A stretch of 50,793 nt of DNA from positions 1 through 50,793 of the forward strand of contig NZ_BAVS01000023.1 in NCBI RefSeq assembly GCF_000521485.1, read 5' to 3'. This document shows, piece by piece, positions 21,210 through 32,914 of the stretch (position 1 is its first letter; each line of letters begins with the position of its first letter). The stretch comes from Gracilibacillus boraciitolerans JCM 21714. GTDB lineage: Bacteria > Bacillota > Bacilli > Bacillales > Amphibacillaceae. A program made the translations under genes and the position numbers. The notes under the pieces were generated by a model. The model was not told the origin of the DNA. It saw only the letters and a list, made by a program, of their open reading frames with translations, and did not search any database.

Positions 21210-22063
21210 TTATTTCACGGCTCCACTTAAAATGTTATTTACAACGCGTTTTCAAAAATAATATAAAGAATAAGCAACGGTAAGATTGTCACAATCGTAA
21301 ATGCCAGTACCATTGGCCAGTCTTGCATTCCCATACTATCCTTTAGCATAAATAGCTGATATGGTAATGTTCTCATTTCCTGCGATGAAGTAAACGCTAA
21401 TACAAATGGAAATTCATTCCACGCCTCTCGTAATGAGAAAATACTAACGGTAATAATCGCTGGTAATGAGATAGGGATGACAACATACCAAATAATTTGC
21501 CATGGTTTTGCACCGTCTATCTGAGCTGCTTCCTCTAATGCTTTCGGAATCACTTTAAAGAAACCTGCTAATATCCATGTAGCTAACGGGATGGCAGTAG
21601 CGGTATACGTTAAAATCAAAGATAGATAACTATCTAGCATACCTAATGCTGCTATTCCAGTAAATAACGGAACAATGATACTTGCTCGCGGTATAATTCT
21701 CGGAACCAATATTATAATTAACAATATATGACGAAACCGAAACGCATATCTAGCAAAAGCATAGCCAGCTAATATGCTAATAACCACCGCAATAATGGTA
21801 GTGGTAATAGCCAAAAATACACTATTAAAGAGATACCGCCAAAAATTAGGATATTCAAAAACTCTTATATAATTATCTAAATTAAAATGATTTGGTATTA
21901 GTGTTACTGGAGTTTGATAAACTTCCATCGCATCCTTAAATGAAGCTGATACCGCCCAAACTAAAGGAGTAATTGTCCAAATTAACAAAACAAACAACGG
22001 AACCCAATACCATCTATTACTTAACCATGTTCTTATGTTATGAAATATGCTAGACGTCGCCAT
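21210..22063 (-). CDS. Sugar ABC transporter permease (MalG-type), frame break near the end
   Basis: This is an inner-membrane permease of about 284 residues with six predicted helices. The cytoplasmic EAA loop (EEAAQIDGAKPWQIIWYVVIP) docks the shared ATPase. One A is missing near 21247; restored, the C-terminus reads KRVVNNILSGAVK and stops at 21210, as in relatives. It works with the upstream permease and the binding protein. No ATPase gene is present here, so a general MsmX-like ATPase elsewhere is likely used. Confidence 0.88.
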
Positions 22064-22085
22064 AGTTTATCCTCCTATACATTCT

Positions 22086-22997
22086 TTAATCTGAATAATT
22101 TACATTAAATACTTTCAAATAAATAACACTTGTTATGACATTGAAAAGTAAAATTATTACCATTACTGCACTACCAAGAGAATACTGTAGTTCGCCGAAT
22201 GCTACTTTATACATATAAAGTGCCATCACTTCTGTAGTTCTTCCTGGACCACCGTTTGTTAAAGGTAAAATAACATCAAACATATTGAAACTAGCAAAAC
22301 TTAACCAAATCAAACTAATACCCATCATTGGAGCGATTAAAGGCAGAATAATTTTTCTTAAAATGTGGAATCTATGTGCTCCGTCAATTTTTGCTGAATC
22401 AAATAATTCAGGATCAACACTTTGAATACCTGATAATAAAACTAACGTTGCAAACGGGCAAACAAACCATACATTTGCCAATATACAAATCAATAAAGCC
22501 CATAAAGGTTCAGCTAGAAAATTGATTGTATCAATACCTAATGTAGAGAGGATCATATTGATTAACCCTACATCTCCACTAAATAAAAACCGGAACATAA
22601 TCGCAGTCGCAATACCTGATATTAAATATGGAACTAATGACAACGCTTTATAGAAATTCCCTGTTCTTTTGCATTTATAAAGACTTAAGGCGAAACTTAG
22701 TGCTAGTACAAGTCCTAAAACAACACTTCCAAATACAAACACTAAAGAAATAATTAAAGAGTTTAAAAAAACCTCGTCTGTAAAAAGATAAAGATAATTT
22801 TCTAAGCCAATAAATGGAGCTGCTCCAAACGAAAGTCTAATATCATATAACGACATCAATAAGCCTGCTATAATAGCATATCCCAACACCCCCTATCACA
22901 AATAGAACAGCTGGGAAAACTAATAGATATGGTATTGTTTTTTTCTTAATTTAGATTTCTTTTGAAGAACTTGATTTGTTTCCGCTCTAGTAGTCAT
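22086..22997 (-). CDS. Sugar ABC transporter permease (MalF-type), two frame breaks near the N-terminus
   Basis: A permease of about 303 residues with six helices and the EAA loop (DSAKIDGAHRFHILRKIILP). The true start is ATG 22997, whose ribosome site lies within GGGGGGGAGGT (C7 at 23007-23013). The first ~40 residues are reached only by restoring one A near 22938 (LRKKTIPYLLVFP) and reading C4 instead of C5 at 22889-22893 (FVIGVLGYAII). It pairs with the downstream permease. Confidence 0.86.
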
Positions 22998-23076
22998 AAT
23001 ATACCTCCCCCCCAAGATCATAAAATCATTAGTTTAGTAAGGAGAAGACGCCTTCTCCTTACTATCATGATTTCAA

Positions 23077-24356
23077 TTATTCTAACTCATTAAGTTTTTC
23101 CTGAAACTCTGCAGCAATTTCTGCTGGATCTCTTTCTGTGTTTTGAAGTGCTTCTTGTTGAGCATCAACTAGGATATTCATAACCTCTCCTTGTTTAATA
23201 TGTGAAGGCATAATAATTGTATTTGAGAAAGCCTCTTCAAAGTCTGCTGCCCAAGGTTTTGCTTCTACATATTCTTCACTTTGCATCACTTCGCTATTTG
23301 TTGTCGGTTGATAACGTTTTGCCACTTCACTTACAATTTCAGTATCACTAAGATATTTAAGAACCTCCATTACTGCTTCAGGATGTTCCGTCTTAGAGCT
23401 TACCATCATCGGCCAACCCCCCCAAAGTTCATGAACATTACTTTCCGCTCCTGGTCTCTTAGGTTGTGGAGCTGCAGTCCATTCTTCACCATAAGTCATT
23501 TCTTCTTGTATAAGCGGGAAAATATTATCTCCGATTGGTGCCATTGCTGCGTTTCCTCCAATAAAGCTCCGCGCATTTCACCAGAAGACCAAGATATAGC
23601 ACTTGGATCTATTAGCTCCTCACGCATTAATGTTTGATAAAATTCAATCAAGTAACGACCTGCCTCTGAATCCAGTTGAGGTAACCCAGTATCTGAGTAT
23701 TCGCCACCCATTGAGATAAATAAAGAACTAAACCACCATGCAGGATGTTCACGACCACCAACCAGTGCATATCCTTCATGTTCTTCCGTGTCTAAGGTTC
23801 TAGCTGCATCTAACAATTGATCATATGTCTCTGGAATTTCCAAACCTGCTTCATCAAACCAGTCCTTACGATAAACATGCCAATATGGTCCTACATGAAT
23901 GCCCATACCGTAAACTTTGTCATCCCAACTAGCAATATCCCATGCTTGACCCAAGATTTTATTAAATGATTCAGGGTCATCTGTTTCCCACTGATCCACA
24001 TATTCTGAAATATCCATTAAAGAACCTTGTGAAACCATAGTACCAACATTATCATGGAAGACTTGCACAATATCAGGTGCATTGCCTGCTCCTTGATTTC
24101 TCATAAAGTCTGAAACCGCCTGTTCAAGTGGGACGACATCTGCCTCCACTTTAATATCTGGATGATTTTCATGAAAACGTTCAAAATTATCTGCTGGTAT
24201 AAAGTCTTCACGTCCAAACCAAACCTTTACCACCTTTTGCTCAGAATCTGCTGATGAATCATCATTATTGTTATCATCTGATGAAGAGTCATCACCACAG
24301 GCAGCTAACACTAATAAGGTTAATATGAATAATAAAGATAAACTCCACTTTCTCAT
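23077..24356 (-). CDS. Sugar ABC transporter substrate-binding lipoprotein, one frame break
   Basis: This is an extracellular family-1 solute-binding protein of about 426 residues. It has a lipoprotein signal peptide with lipobox LAAC, followed by an acidic linker (GDDSSSDDNNNDDSS). The start is ATG 24356 behind AAGGAGGT. A G is missing near 23556; restored, the join reads GALLEGNAAMAPIGDN, a typical hinge segment of these proteins. C7 at 23417-23423 gives LWGGWP for the usual LWGWP. It probably binds alpha-galactosides such as raffinose or melibiose, judged from the GH36 gene. Confidence 0.88.
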
Positions 24357-24515
24357 TTTATTACCTCCTTCAAAAAATTTACTATAAAGTATGACTTCCG
24401 GGGATCTTACGAAAATTAAGCATTTTGAAATCTTATTTATATTCCACAATAAAGCCCCCTTGCTATTCACTCCTTTCATTTTCGTAACCGCTTTACAAGT
24501 AAAATGTTATCATGT

Positions 24516-24529
24516 TTAAAGCGTTTACA
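24516..24529. promoter_or_regulatory. cre-like site upstream of the binding-protein gene
   Basis: Read on the minus strand, TGTAAACGCTTTAA matches the first twelve positions of the CcpA element TGWAANCGNTNWCA. It lies about 160 bases before the binding-protein start, in a 270-base gap that also has a G8 run (24553-24560) and no gene. Confidence 0.4.
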
Positions 24530-24626
24530 TATTAGAGTGATTACTTAAACAAGGGGGGGGACATTTGGTTTTATATCTTTTTTTCAAATGATTATATAAT
24601 TCATCTATCTAACTTAAAAAAGCCAG

Positions 24627-26008
24627 TTATCTATCTGCTTTTCTTTTACGAAAGGAACTTGGTAACTCACCTGTAACGGTCTTAAACAATCTACTGAAAT
24701 ATTTTTCATCTATATATCCAATGTGTTCCGCAATTCGCTGGATCGGTTCATTACTAGTTATTAATAGTTCCTTTGCCTTTTCCATTCGAATATCACGTAA
24801 ATATTGATGGAATGGTACGCCAGTAATTTCTTTAAAACAACGATTGAAATAACTTCTGCTCATGTTTACATATTTCGCCATATACTCAGCTGTAATACTC
24901 TCCTCTAAATGATTTTGAATATATCGAATAGCTTCCCACATACTTTTCAGGATATCTGGGGGGGAGTATTGAGAATTTTGACTAAATGTAACTTGTTCTC
25001 TAAAACTGTCTAACCATTCTTCAACCTCTTCCCAATACTGAAATAAACTAGGCTCCTCCACTTTAAAGGCACTAATCCTTCCATACTTGTGGTTCCATTC
25101 TTCTATTAATTCTATAGCTAGTCCATACAGATCCTCTTTTGAGAATTTTTGTTTATACAATGTATTTAGAAACGATTTAAAGTTATCTTGATCCTTTATC
25201 CATCCAAGATTATTAATTTCCTTTCGAATATTATTAAATTGCACTGAAGTGGGGGGGTGTGCTAATTGTTCAATTTCTTCTAGAGGCATGGAATAAATCT
25301 TATCTCTCTTGTTAATCTTATAAAAAATAAAATATGCTTTATATTTTACTAATAGTTTACTTATCACTTTATAATGCAATTCCTTCAAATTATTAATGAT
25401 AAGCAGATTCCATCCTGATCGTTTTTTCACCTCTTCTTTTAAAGTTTCTAGTATATGATTATTCTCCAACGGAAGACATAACCACATTTGCTCATCAATT
25501 TGTTTTATGTCACAACCTAATTTTTCATTACTCATCCAACTCTTTGAGGTGTTTTTATAAAATGCATACAAACAAAAGATCGATTCAGTAGTTATGATTT
25601 CATCAGCTACTGATTGTCTTTTTGGTAGTTCATTTTGTATTCTTCGGTGGACTCTTGCAAGTACATCTTGAAATTTTTCTTTTTCTAATTCAATTTTAGT
25701 TATAAAGTCAATTGCCCCCCCTAAACGCAGTGCCTCTTGTATATATTCAAAGTCTTGATGTAAGGTTAGGACCGCAATAAATATATGCGGATATTCTACT
25801 TTTGCAATTCGCATAAACTCTAAGCCGGACATTTTAGGCATATTTAAATCAGTGAGCACTAGATCAACATGATTATCTTTTAAGAACTCTAATGCCTTTT
25901 GGCCATTACTTGCTTCTCCTACCACTTCCATATAGAATTCATCCCATGCATCGCTGATATAAGCCCTTTCCTAACTAATTGGTCATCTTCCACAATCAGC
26001 ACTCTCAC
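24627..26008 (-). CDS. YesN-type response regulator (receiver + AraC helix-turn-helix), one frame break
   Basis: A cytoplasmic regulator of about 460 residues. The receiver domain has the acidic pair in LIVEDD and the phospho-accepting Asp in LVLTDLNMPKMSG. A long middle region follows, then a C-terminal AraC domain (ITAEYMAKYVNMSRSYFNRCF and IAEHIGYIDEKYFSRLF). The start is GTG 26008; its ribosome site lies in an AAG8 run (26015-26022). One C is missing near 25946; restored, the region reads ISAMPWDEFYMEVVGE. Tracts at 24958, 25251 and 25715 insert Pro, Pro and Gly. It is the probable partner of the YesM-type kinase and likely activates the transporter operon directly downstream. Confidence 0.87.
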
Positions 26009-26147
26009 AATTATCCCCCCCCTTGTGCTATTTTTTTATTACTTGTATCTATTATAACAAAATAACATTATCTTAGATAATTGACTTCCCACCAAAAATC
26101 GCTTAAGCTTACGTTATGATATGAGATAATGGAGGAATTATGAAGAT

Positions 26148-27770
26148 ATGCTACAAGCGACAAATGTAAGTTTACGTTTTGGTGACCAAAAATTGTTTGA
26201 AGATGTTAATATTAAGTTTATAGCTGGAAATTGTTACGGATTAATCGGTGCGAATGGTGCTGGTAAATCGACATTTCTTAAAATACTATCAGGTGAAATC
26301 GAACCACAAACTGGTAATATTTCTCTTGGTAAAGATGAACGGCTCGCCGTATTAAAACAGGATCACTTCGCCTTTGAAGAACATGATGTATTGACAACAG
26401 TAATAATGGGACACACTCGTCTATATGAAGTCATGCAGGAAAAAGACGTCGTTTATGCTAAAAGTGATTTCACAGAAGAAGATGGCATGCGTGCTGCTGA
26501 GCTAGAAGGGGGGGAGTTTGCCGAAATGAATGGGTGGGAAGCTGAATCAGACGCCGCTGTTTTATTAAAGGGACTTGGTATTAATGAAGCTCTGCATTCG
26601 AAAAAAATGGCCGACCTTTCAGGTTCTGAGAAGGTAAAAGTTCTATTAGCACAAGCATTGTTTGGAAATCCAGATATTTTGCTACTTGATGAGCCTACCA
26701 ACCATCTGGACATTCATGCAATTCAATGGTTAGAAGAATTCCTGATTAATTTTGATAATACGGTGATTGTTGTTTCTCACGATCGTCACTTTTTGAATAA
26801 AGTATGTACACATATTGCAGACGTGGATTACGGAAAAATTGAGTTATATGTCGGAAACTATGATTTCTGGTACGAATCCAGTCAATTAGCCCTGCAGATG
26901 GCTAAAGATCAAAATAAGAAAAAAGAAGAAAAGATGAAGGAATTGCAAGACTTTATTGCAAGATTTAGTGCGAATGCATCAAAATCGAAACAAGCGACTT
27001 CTCGTAAGAAAATGTTAGAAAATATTTCATTAGATGATATAAAACCATCCTCTCGTCGCTATCCATATGTAGCGTTTCAACCAAGTCGCGAAATTGGCAA
27101 TGACCTTTTGCGTGTTAATGGTCTATCTAAAACAATTGATGGTATAAAATTATTAGATAATGTAAGCTTTACATTAAATCCGTATGATAAGGTTGCTTTT
27201 GTTGGCCCACATGAACAAGCTAAATCTGTTCTATTTGATATTTTAATGGGAGAAATGGATGCTGATGAAGGAACCTATTCATGGGGGGTAACAACCACTC
27301 AATCCTACTTCCCTAAGGATAACTCCAAATTCTTTGAAGGTAACAATATGTCCTTGGTAGAATGGCTTCGTCAATATTCTCCAGATGATCAAACTGAAAC
27401 TTTTTTACGTGGTTTCCTTGGCCGTATGTTATTTTCTGGCGAAGAGGCATTAAAGAAAGCCAGCGTCTTATCTGGTGGAGAAAAGGTTCGCTGTATGCTG
27501 TCAAAAATGATGTTAAGTAATGCGAATGTATTAGTACTTGAAGAACCTACGAATCACTTAGATTTAGAGTCAATTACTTCTGTTAATAACGGATTAATTA
27601 AGTTTAAAGGTTCGATTTTATTCACATCACACGATCACCAGTTTGTGAATAGTATTGCAAATCGACTTATCGAAATTACGCCAAAGGGAATAGTCGATAA
27701 AGAAGTTAGTTATGATGAGTATGTGGCAGATCGAAAATTACAAAAACAAATTTCTGCAATGTATGCATAA
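26148..27770 (+). CDS. ABC-F family ATPase (YkpA/YbiT-like)
   Basis: A complete soluble 540-residue protein with two fused ATPase domains and no membrane part, the ABC-F architecture that acts on ribosomes. Domain 1 has Walker A GANGAGKST, signature LSGSEKVK and LLLDEPTNHLD. The linker is rich in Lys and Glu (DQNKKKEEKMKELQDF). Domain 2 has a degenerate Walker A (GPHEQAKS) but a good signature LSGGEKVR and LEEPTNHLD; degeneracy here is also seen in YkpA-type relatives. G7 at 26508-26514 gives ELEGGEFAEMNGW, one Gly more than YkpA as I recall it. It is a single gene ending in its own terminator. An antibiotic-resistance role is not indicated. Confidence 0.92.
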   Translation: MLQATNVSLRFGDQKLFEDVNIKFIAGNCYGLIGANGAGKSTFLKILSGEIEPQTGNISLGKDERLAVLKQDHFAFEEHDVLTTVIMGHTRLYEVMQEKDVVYAKSDFTEEDGMRAAELEGGEFAEMNGWEAESDAAVLLKGLGINEALHSKKMADLSGSEKVKVLLAQALFGNPDILLLDEPTNHLDIHAIQWLEEFLINFDNTVIVVSHDRHFLNKVCTHIADVDYGKIELYVGNYDFWYESSQLALQMAKDQNKKKEEKMKELQDFIARFSANASKSKQATSRKKMLENISLDDIKPSSRRYPYVAFQPSREIGNDLLRVNGLSKTIDGIKLLDNVSFTLNPYDKVAFVGPHEQAKSVLFDILMGEMDADEGTYSWGVTTTQSYFPKDNSKFFEGNNMSLVEWLRQYSPDDQTETFLRGFLGRMLFSGEEALKKASVLSGGEKVRCMLSKMMLSNANVLVLEEPTNHLDLESITSVNNGLIKFKGSILFTSHDHQFVNSIANRLIEITPKGIVDKEVSYDEYVADRKLQKQISAMYA

Positions 27771-27778
27771 TGTATGGA

Positions 27779-27806
27779 AGCTACCTTTATTGAGGTAGCT
27801 TTTTTT
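27779..27806 (+). terminator. Intrinsic terminator of the ABC-F gene
   Basis: AGCTACCT pairs with AGGTAGCT over a 6-base loop and is followed by six or more T. Confidence 0.9.
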
Positions 27807-27887
27807 ATAAGAATAATACACAAAAATTAAGTTATATATATATCCAATTGTGAAGTTTATTTGCATCTTCCGGAATTTATTTGCATA

Positions 27888-27928
27888 AAAAAGCGCTTGA
27901 GAGTAAACCACTCTCAAGCGACTTTTTT
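27888..27928 (-). terminator. Intrinsic terminator of the trp operon (works both ways)
   Basis: GCGCTTGAGAGT pairs with ACTCTCAAGCG around AAACC, flanked by A-run and T-run. It touches the trpA stop codon and could also catch read-through from the ABC-F gene. Confidence 0.85.
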
Positions 27929-28706
27929 ATTGGCGGGCGGATGCAATTAATTCCTTAATTATATTCCGGTCTCCTTTATGCAATGCATCGACAATTTTAC
28001 TTCCAACTATCACTCCATCGCAGTGTTCTGTTAGTGAACGTACATGATTCGGGGTTGAGACACCAAATCCTGCTAGTACGGGAACATTACTTTTTTCTTT
28101 TAAAGAAGCTAAATATGTACCCAGGTTCTCTTGGAATGATGCACGTGCACCGGTCGTTCCTGTTACGGTTACAGCATATAGAAAGCCTTCTGTTCGTTTT
28201 GCGATTTCTGTTATACGTTCTTCGGTACTTGTCAGTGCAGCCAGGCGAATCAATGCTATCTCATTCTTTTGTAATGTCGGAACAATGATTCCTTCTTCCT
28301 CTAATGGCAAATCGGGAATAATTAATCCGTCTACTCCAGCTTCCTTACAACTTTCAGCGAATGCTTCCACACCATACGTATGAATCGGATTAATGTATGT
28401 CATTAAAACAATAGGAATCGTACGCCTATCTTTGTTCTCCTTCAGCTTTTCTAAGACAGCACGTAATGAAACCCCCCCATTTGCCAGTGCCCGAAGTCCT
28501 GCTTCCTGAATCGTTGGCCCATCTGCCACGGGATCAGAAAAAGCTATTCCCAGTTCTACAACAGTGGCTCCCGCTTCTGCCAAAAAGGTTAACTGCTCAT
28601 CTAATTGATCCAATCCGCCATCACCAGCCATGATATATGGAACAAAGGCTTTATCGCCTCGTTCTAATACTTCACGGAATGCCTGATCTAATTTTGCTTT
28701 ACCCAT
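27927..28706 (-). CDS. trpA: Tryptophan synthase alpha chain
   Basis: A 259-residue barrel that cleaves indole-3-glycerol phosphate and channels indole to TrpB. The catalytic Glu lies in [10 protein letters not shown] and the Asp in [11 protein letters not shown]; the phosphate-binding region GFGVSTP is present. It overlaps trpB by 8 bases, so translation is coupled. C7 at 28472-28478 encodes ANGGVSLR where TrpA proteins usually have a single Gly. It is the last gene of the operon. Confidence 0.95.
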   Translation of the reverse strand: MGKAKLDQAFREVLERGDKAFVPYIMAGDGGLDQLDEQLTFLAEAGATVVELGIAFSDPVADGPTIQEAGLRALANGGVSLRAVLEKLKENKDRRTIPIVLMTYINPIHTYGVEAFAESCKEAGVDGLIIPDLPLEEEGIIVPTLQKNEIALIRLAALTSTEERITEIAKRTEGFLYAVTVTGTTGARASFQENLGTYLASLKEKSNVPVLAGFGVSTPNHVRSLTEHCDGVIVGSKIVDALHKGDRNIIKELIASARQ

Positions 28707-29906
28707 TCACTTCACCGCCTAATGCATCTCGTACCGATTCCACATCTTTATCACCACGACCGGATAAACAGATGACCATTATTTCATCTTCTTTCATTTC
28801 TTTTGCTAATTTCGTTGCATATGCTATAGCATGTGCGCTTTCAAGGGCAGGAATAATTCCTTCCACTCTTGATAATTCCTGTAACCCTGTTAACGCCTCT
28901 TCATCGGTAATATTGACATATTTAACACGGCCGATATCACGAAGATGGCTATGCTCAGGTCCTACACCAGGGTAATCCAAACCTGCTGATATCGAGTGGG
29001 CTTCTTGAATTTGTCCATTGTCATCTTGTAAAAGGTAGGTCATCGTACCATGGAGAACTCCTTTTTTCCATAACTTAGGGTCACAGCATGCTGGTTGGTA
29101 TCGACACCTTTTCCGCCTGCTTCTACTCCATATAACCGCACGTCTTCATCTTCCACAAACGGATAAAACATTCCCATTGAGTTGCTGCCGCCACCGATAC
29201 AAGCAACGACTGCATCTGGTAAACGACCTTCTTTCTGCTGTATTTGTTTTTTTGTTTCAGAACCAATCATACTTTGGAAATCCCGGACAATTTGCGGGAA
29301 TGGATGTGGTCCGACAACAGAACCGATGATATAATGTGTATCCCCCCCTACATGACTTACCCAATAACGCAATGCTTCGTTAACAGCATCTTTTAATGTT
29401 CCACTTCCCTGATCGACACTTTCCACCCGTGCACCTAATAATTCCATACGGAAAACGTTTAGTTTTTGACGACGGACATCTTCTTTGCCCATGAAAATAA
29501 CACATTCCAATCCGAGCAAGGCACAAACGGTTGCTGTAGCCACACCATGTTGGCCCGCACCGGTTTCTGCTACTACCTTTTTCTTGCCCATACGGACGGT
29601 AAGCAATGCCTGACCTAAGGCATTGTTAATTTTGTGTGCGCCTGTATGATTCAAATCTTCCCGTTTTAAATATATCCGTGGTCCACCTAATTTTTTTGAG
29701 AAACGTTCCGCATAATAAAGTGGTGTTTCCCGTCCGACATATTCTTTTAAATAATAATCAAATTCCGTTAAAAAGTCTTCATCTTGAATAGCATCTTTAT
29801 AGGCTTTTTCTAATTCCAACACGGCTGGCATCAGTGTTTCTGGCACAAAACGTCCACCATATTCTCCGTAATGCCCGGTTTCATCTGGTTGTTGATATCT
29901 TGCCAT
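28699..29906 (-). CDS. trpB: Tryptophan synthase beta chain, one frame break
   Basis: This PLP enzyme of about 402 residues joins indole and serine. The PLP lysine is in [13 protein letters not shown], the phosphate loop is GGGSNSMG, and the C-terminal serine region follows. The start is ATG 29906 ([11 protein letters not shown]) with AAGAAAGGTGATAGC upstream, overlapping the end of trpF. One A is missing near 29062; restored, the join reads [16 protein letters not shown]7 at 29342-29348 gives HVGGDTHY for the usual single Gly or other residue. Confidence 0.95.
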
Positions 29907-30519
29907 TGCTATCACCTTTCTTTGCTGCATATAAAAATGCTTGTATTTTTTCTAAATCTTTTTCACCATCTGTCTCCACACCACTAGAGACATCGACACC
30001 TGCAGGAGCTACTTCCGCGATTGCTTTCTGAATATTATCTGCACGCAAGCCACCAGCAAGCAGGATTTTTTTTGATAAAAAGTCATATTCTTTTACTATC
30101 GACCAGTCAAACGTTTCTCCGCTTCCTCCGCGATATTTACCTGCGGGGCTATCTAATAAATAGTAGGCACAATCATAGGCAGAGATTTTATCAAGATCAC
30201 TTGCCTCTTTCACTTCAAATGCCTTGATCACCGGCAAGCCTAGTTCCTTGCAAAATTCTGGTGTTTCATCCCCGTGCAGCTGAATATAATCCAATCCTAC
30301 CTCACGAGCAATAGCTTGAATGTTCTCGCTGGTTTCATTGACAAAAACGCCAACTTTTTTGACATGGTCTGGCACGTATTGAGCTAACTTTGTTGCTTCG
30401 TCCTTCGTCACTCTTCGCTTGCTTTTGGCAAATACAAAGCCGATAAAATCTGCTCCGTTATTTGCGGCAGCTTCTATAGCCTCTTTATTTTTTAATCCAC
30501 AAATTTTTACCTGAACCAT
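29881..30519 (-). CDS. trpF: Phosphoribosylanthranilate isomerase
   Basis: A 212-residue barrel catalysing the Amadori rearrangement of phosphoribosylanthranilate. The catalytic Cys is in VKICGLK and the Asp in [15 protein letters not shown]. The start codon shares one base with the trpC stop, and the 3' end overlaps trpB by 26 bases. The gene is unbroken. Confidence 0.94.
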   Translation of the reverse strand: MVQVKICGLKNKEAIEAAANNGADFIGFVFAKSKRRVTKDEATKLAQYVPDHVKKVGVFVNETSENIQAIAREVGLDYIQLHGDETPEFCKELGLPVIKAFEVKEASDLDKISAYDCAYYLLDSPAGKYRGGSGETFDWSIVKEYDFLSKKILLAGGLRADNIQKAIAEVAPAGVDVSSGVETDGEKDLEKIQAFLYAAKKGDSNGKISTTR

Positions 30520-31300
30520 TATGATTCTCCTAACGGCACTCTTAAAATATCAAAGGTTTCCTTCAAATTAACCGAGCGCATCATGGTTTCTCCGACAAGG
30601 ATTCCTTTTGCCCCTGCCTTCTGTACTCTTTCGACATCCGCTCTTTCCTTCATACCACTTTCACTAATTAAAAGGGTTTTGGTGGTATCAATTTTAGCGG
30701 CAAGATGCTCCGTGATAGCTAAGTCCACTTCAAAGCTTTTAAGATCACGGTTGTTAACCCCGATGATCGTTGCCCCAATTCGTTGAGCAACTGCTAATTC
30801 TTCTTCGTTATGCACTTCAAACAAAATTTCTAAACCTTTATCAGAAGCATATTTATATAGTTCCCTTAACTTTTTTTCCGGCAGTGCCGCAGCAATTAAC
30901 AGAATCAGGTTCGCTCCAGCATCATATGCCCGTTCAATTTGAATTTTGTCGATGATAAAGTCTTTGTTCAATACTGGTATGTCGACTATTTCCCTGACAG
31001 CTTGCATATCCTCTATTTTCCCCTGAAAAAAGGATAGTCGGTTAAGACGGAAATGGCTCCTGCGCCACACTTCTCATATATTTTACCTTGTTCGGCTGGT
31101 TCTACTCCATCATTTATTAACCCTTTTGATGGGGAGGCACGCTTCATCTCGGCAATAATATTCATCTTATCAGCTTTCATAAATGTGTCATATAGCGAGA
31201 TATTTACTCGTTTCGTTTGAATCGAGCCAGGCTGATATTGTTCCTTTAACGTTAATACTTCTTTTTTCTTTTCGGCTAAAATTTTATCCAGAATTGTCAT
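30519..31300 (-). CDS. trpC: Indole-3-glycerol phosphate synthase, one frame break
   Basis: A barrel enzyme of about 260 residues that closes the indole ring. Catalytic residues are visible: Glu and Lys in IIAEMKRASPSKG, Lys in VLNKDFIID and Glu in LISESGM. One T is missing near 31028; restored, the join reads TDYPFFQGKIEDMQ. The C4 and G4 runs in this gene (for example in RASPSKG) are not expanded. It starts one base after the trpD stop with GAGGTG upstream. Confidence 0.93.
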
Positions 31301-31301
31301 G

Positions 31302-32328
31302 TTACACCTCTTGCTTCATTTTATTGCTTATCGTAATAAGGTTGTCTAATTTTGCTAATGCCGCACCGGAGTCAATTGACTCAAGCGCTAATTCGACCCC
31401 CCCTTTTTGCACAGTATCTGCTTTGCCATTAGCAAAATGCCTAACCCTGCATTTAATAAAACCGTGTCACGATGCGGACCTTTCTTTCCTTCTAATACGT
31501 TGCGCAAAATCTCGGCATTTTCCTTGGAGTCGCCACCTCTAATTAACTCATTTTCTACAACCGGCAAGTTAACCTCTTCAGGATGTAGGGTGAATTTCAT
31601 AATGTCGCCACGATCTAATAATACCAAATGATTCTCTCCAGCTAAAGAGCTTCGTCCATATATCCGGCGCCATTGACAATCAATGCTCGCTTTCGCCCTA
31701 ATTTATGCAAAACACTTGCCATTGTTTCTAATGAATCACGACGATAGGTCCCCATCAATTGTGAGGTTAACTGGACAGGATTTGTTAATGGTCCAATTAC
31801 ATTAAAGATAGTCGGCACACTTAATTCTTTTCTCACCTTCATTACGCGCTTCATGACTGGATGAACATTTGGTGCAAACAAAAAGGCAATACCGTTCTGT
31901 TTTAAAATTTCATATGTTTCAGGACGAGTGAATTCTAACGGAACACCAAGATGTTCTAATACATCCGCACTACCTGTTTTACTCGAAATACTGCGATTTC
32001 CATGTTTTGCTACAGTAATACCCGCACCAGCAATCACAAAAGCAGACGTTGTACTGACATTAAAGCTTTGCGAGTCATCTCCTCCCGTCCCACAGTTATC
32101 CATGGCATCTGTTAGATCATCAGGCAATGCCAGTGGCGATATTTTTAACAATACGTTAACAAGTCCGGTAATTTCATCAACGGTTTCTCCCTTGGTCTTT
32201 AGTGCTGACAAAAATGCGCCAATCGCAATATCACTTGTTTCTTCTGCAAAAATCATTCTTGCTGCTTCTTCCATTTCCGTTAAGGTTAAATTCTCTTTTT
32301 CCATGACTTTTTTTAAAAATGTTTTCAT
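31302..32328 (-). CDS. trpD: Anthranilate phosphoribosyltransferase, two frame breaks
   Basis: A protein of about 341 residues that transfers the PRPP ribosyl group to anthranilate. The PRPP-binding motif DNCGTGGDDSQSFNVST and the substrate region KHGNRSISSKTGSAD are intact. Single bases are missing near 31645 (T; expected MDEALLAGENHLV) and 31428 (A; expected LMAKADTVQKG). C7 at 31397-31403 adds a Gly. The ATG overlaps the trpG stop (ATGA). Confidence 0.93.
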
Positions 32329-32914
32329 GCTTTTTGCCCCCCCTTTCTGATCGCTTCAAAGAAATTGTTCAATAATTGTTTTCCTTTTCGAGTTCCGATG
32401 GATTCTGGATGGAATTGCAGGCCGTAAACTGGTAAATACGTATGTTTTACAGCCATAATTTCAAGGTCATCCATTGCTGTAGCTGTTACCAACAGCGGGT
32501 CGGGAATTGTGTTCTTATCAATGACAAGTGAGTGGTAACGCATGACTTCTAATGGTTGTTCCAAATAGTTAAAAATCTCATCATTTTGATGACGGATCAT
32601 CGATGTTTTGCCGTGTTTAATCTGTTTTGCATGGGCAACTGTTGCTCCATATGCGGCACCAATTGCCTGATGACCGAGGCAAATCCCTAATATCGGAAAT
32701 TCACTTGCCAAGTGTTTGACTACATCGACGCAAATCCCTGCCTCATCAGGCGTTCCCGGTCCTGGTGAAAGAATAATTGCTTCAGGAGCTCTTTGTCTAA
32801 TCTCATCTAATGTAATTTTATCATTCTAACGACCTCGACTTGCTTTCCTAGCTCAGAAATGTATTGAAATAAGTTATAGGTGAACGAATCATAATTATCG
32901 ATTAAGAGAATCAT
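32325..32914 (-). CDS. trpG: Anthranilate synthase glutamine amidotransferase subunit, one frame break
   Basis: This class-I glutamine amidotransferase of about 196 residues feeds ammonia to TrpE. The catalytic Cys is in [10 protein letters not shown] and the His/Glu pair in [10 protein letters not shown]; the oxyanion strand ILSPGPGTP is present. The ATG at 32914 overlaps the trpE stop. One A is missing near 32823 (expected [15 protein letters not shown]). Unlike B. subtilis, where the glutaminase gene lies in the folate operon, trpG is inside the trp operon here. Confidence 0.93.

Noticed and set aside
26148-27770. Antibiotic-resistance ABC-F determinant
   Set aside because: Linker and motifs resemble the housekeeping YkpA/YbiT type, and the second Walker A is degenerate as in that type.
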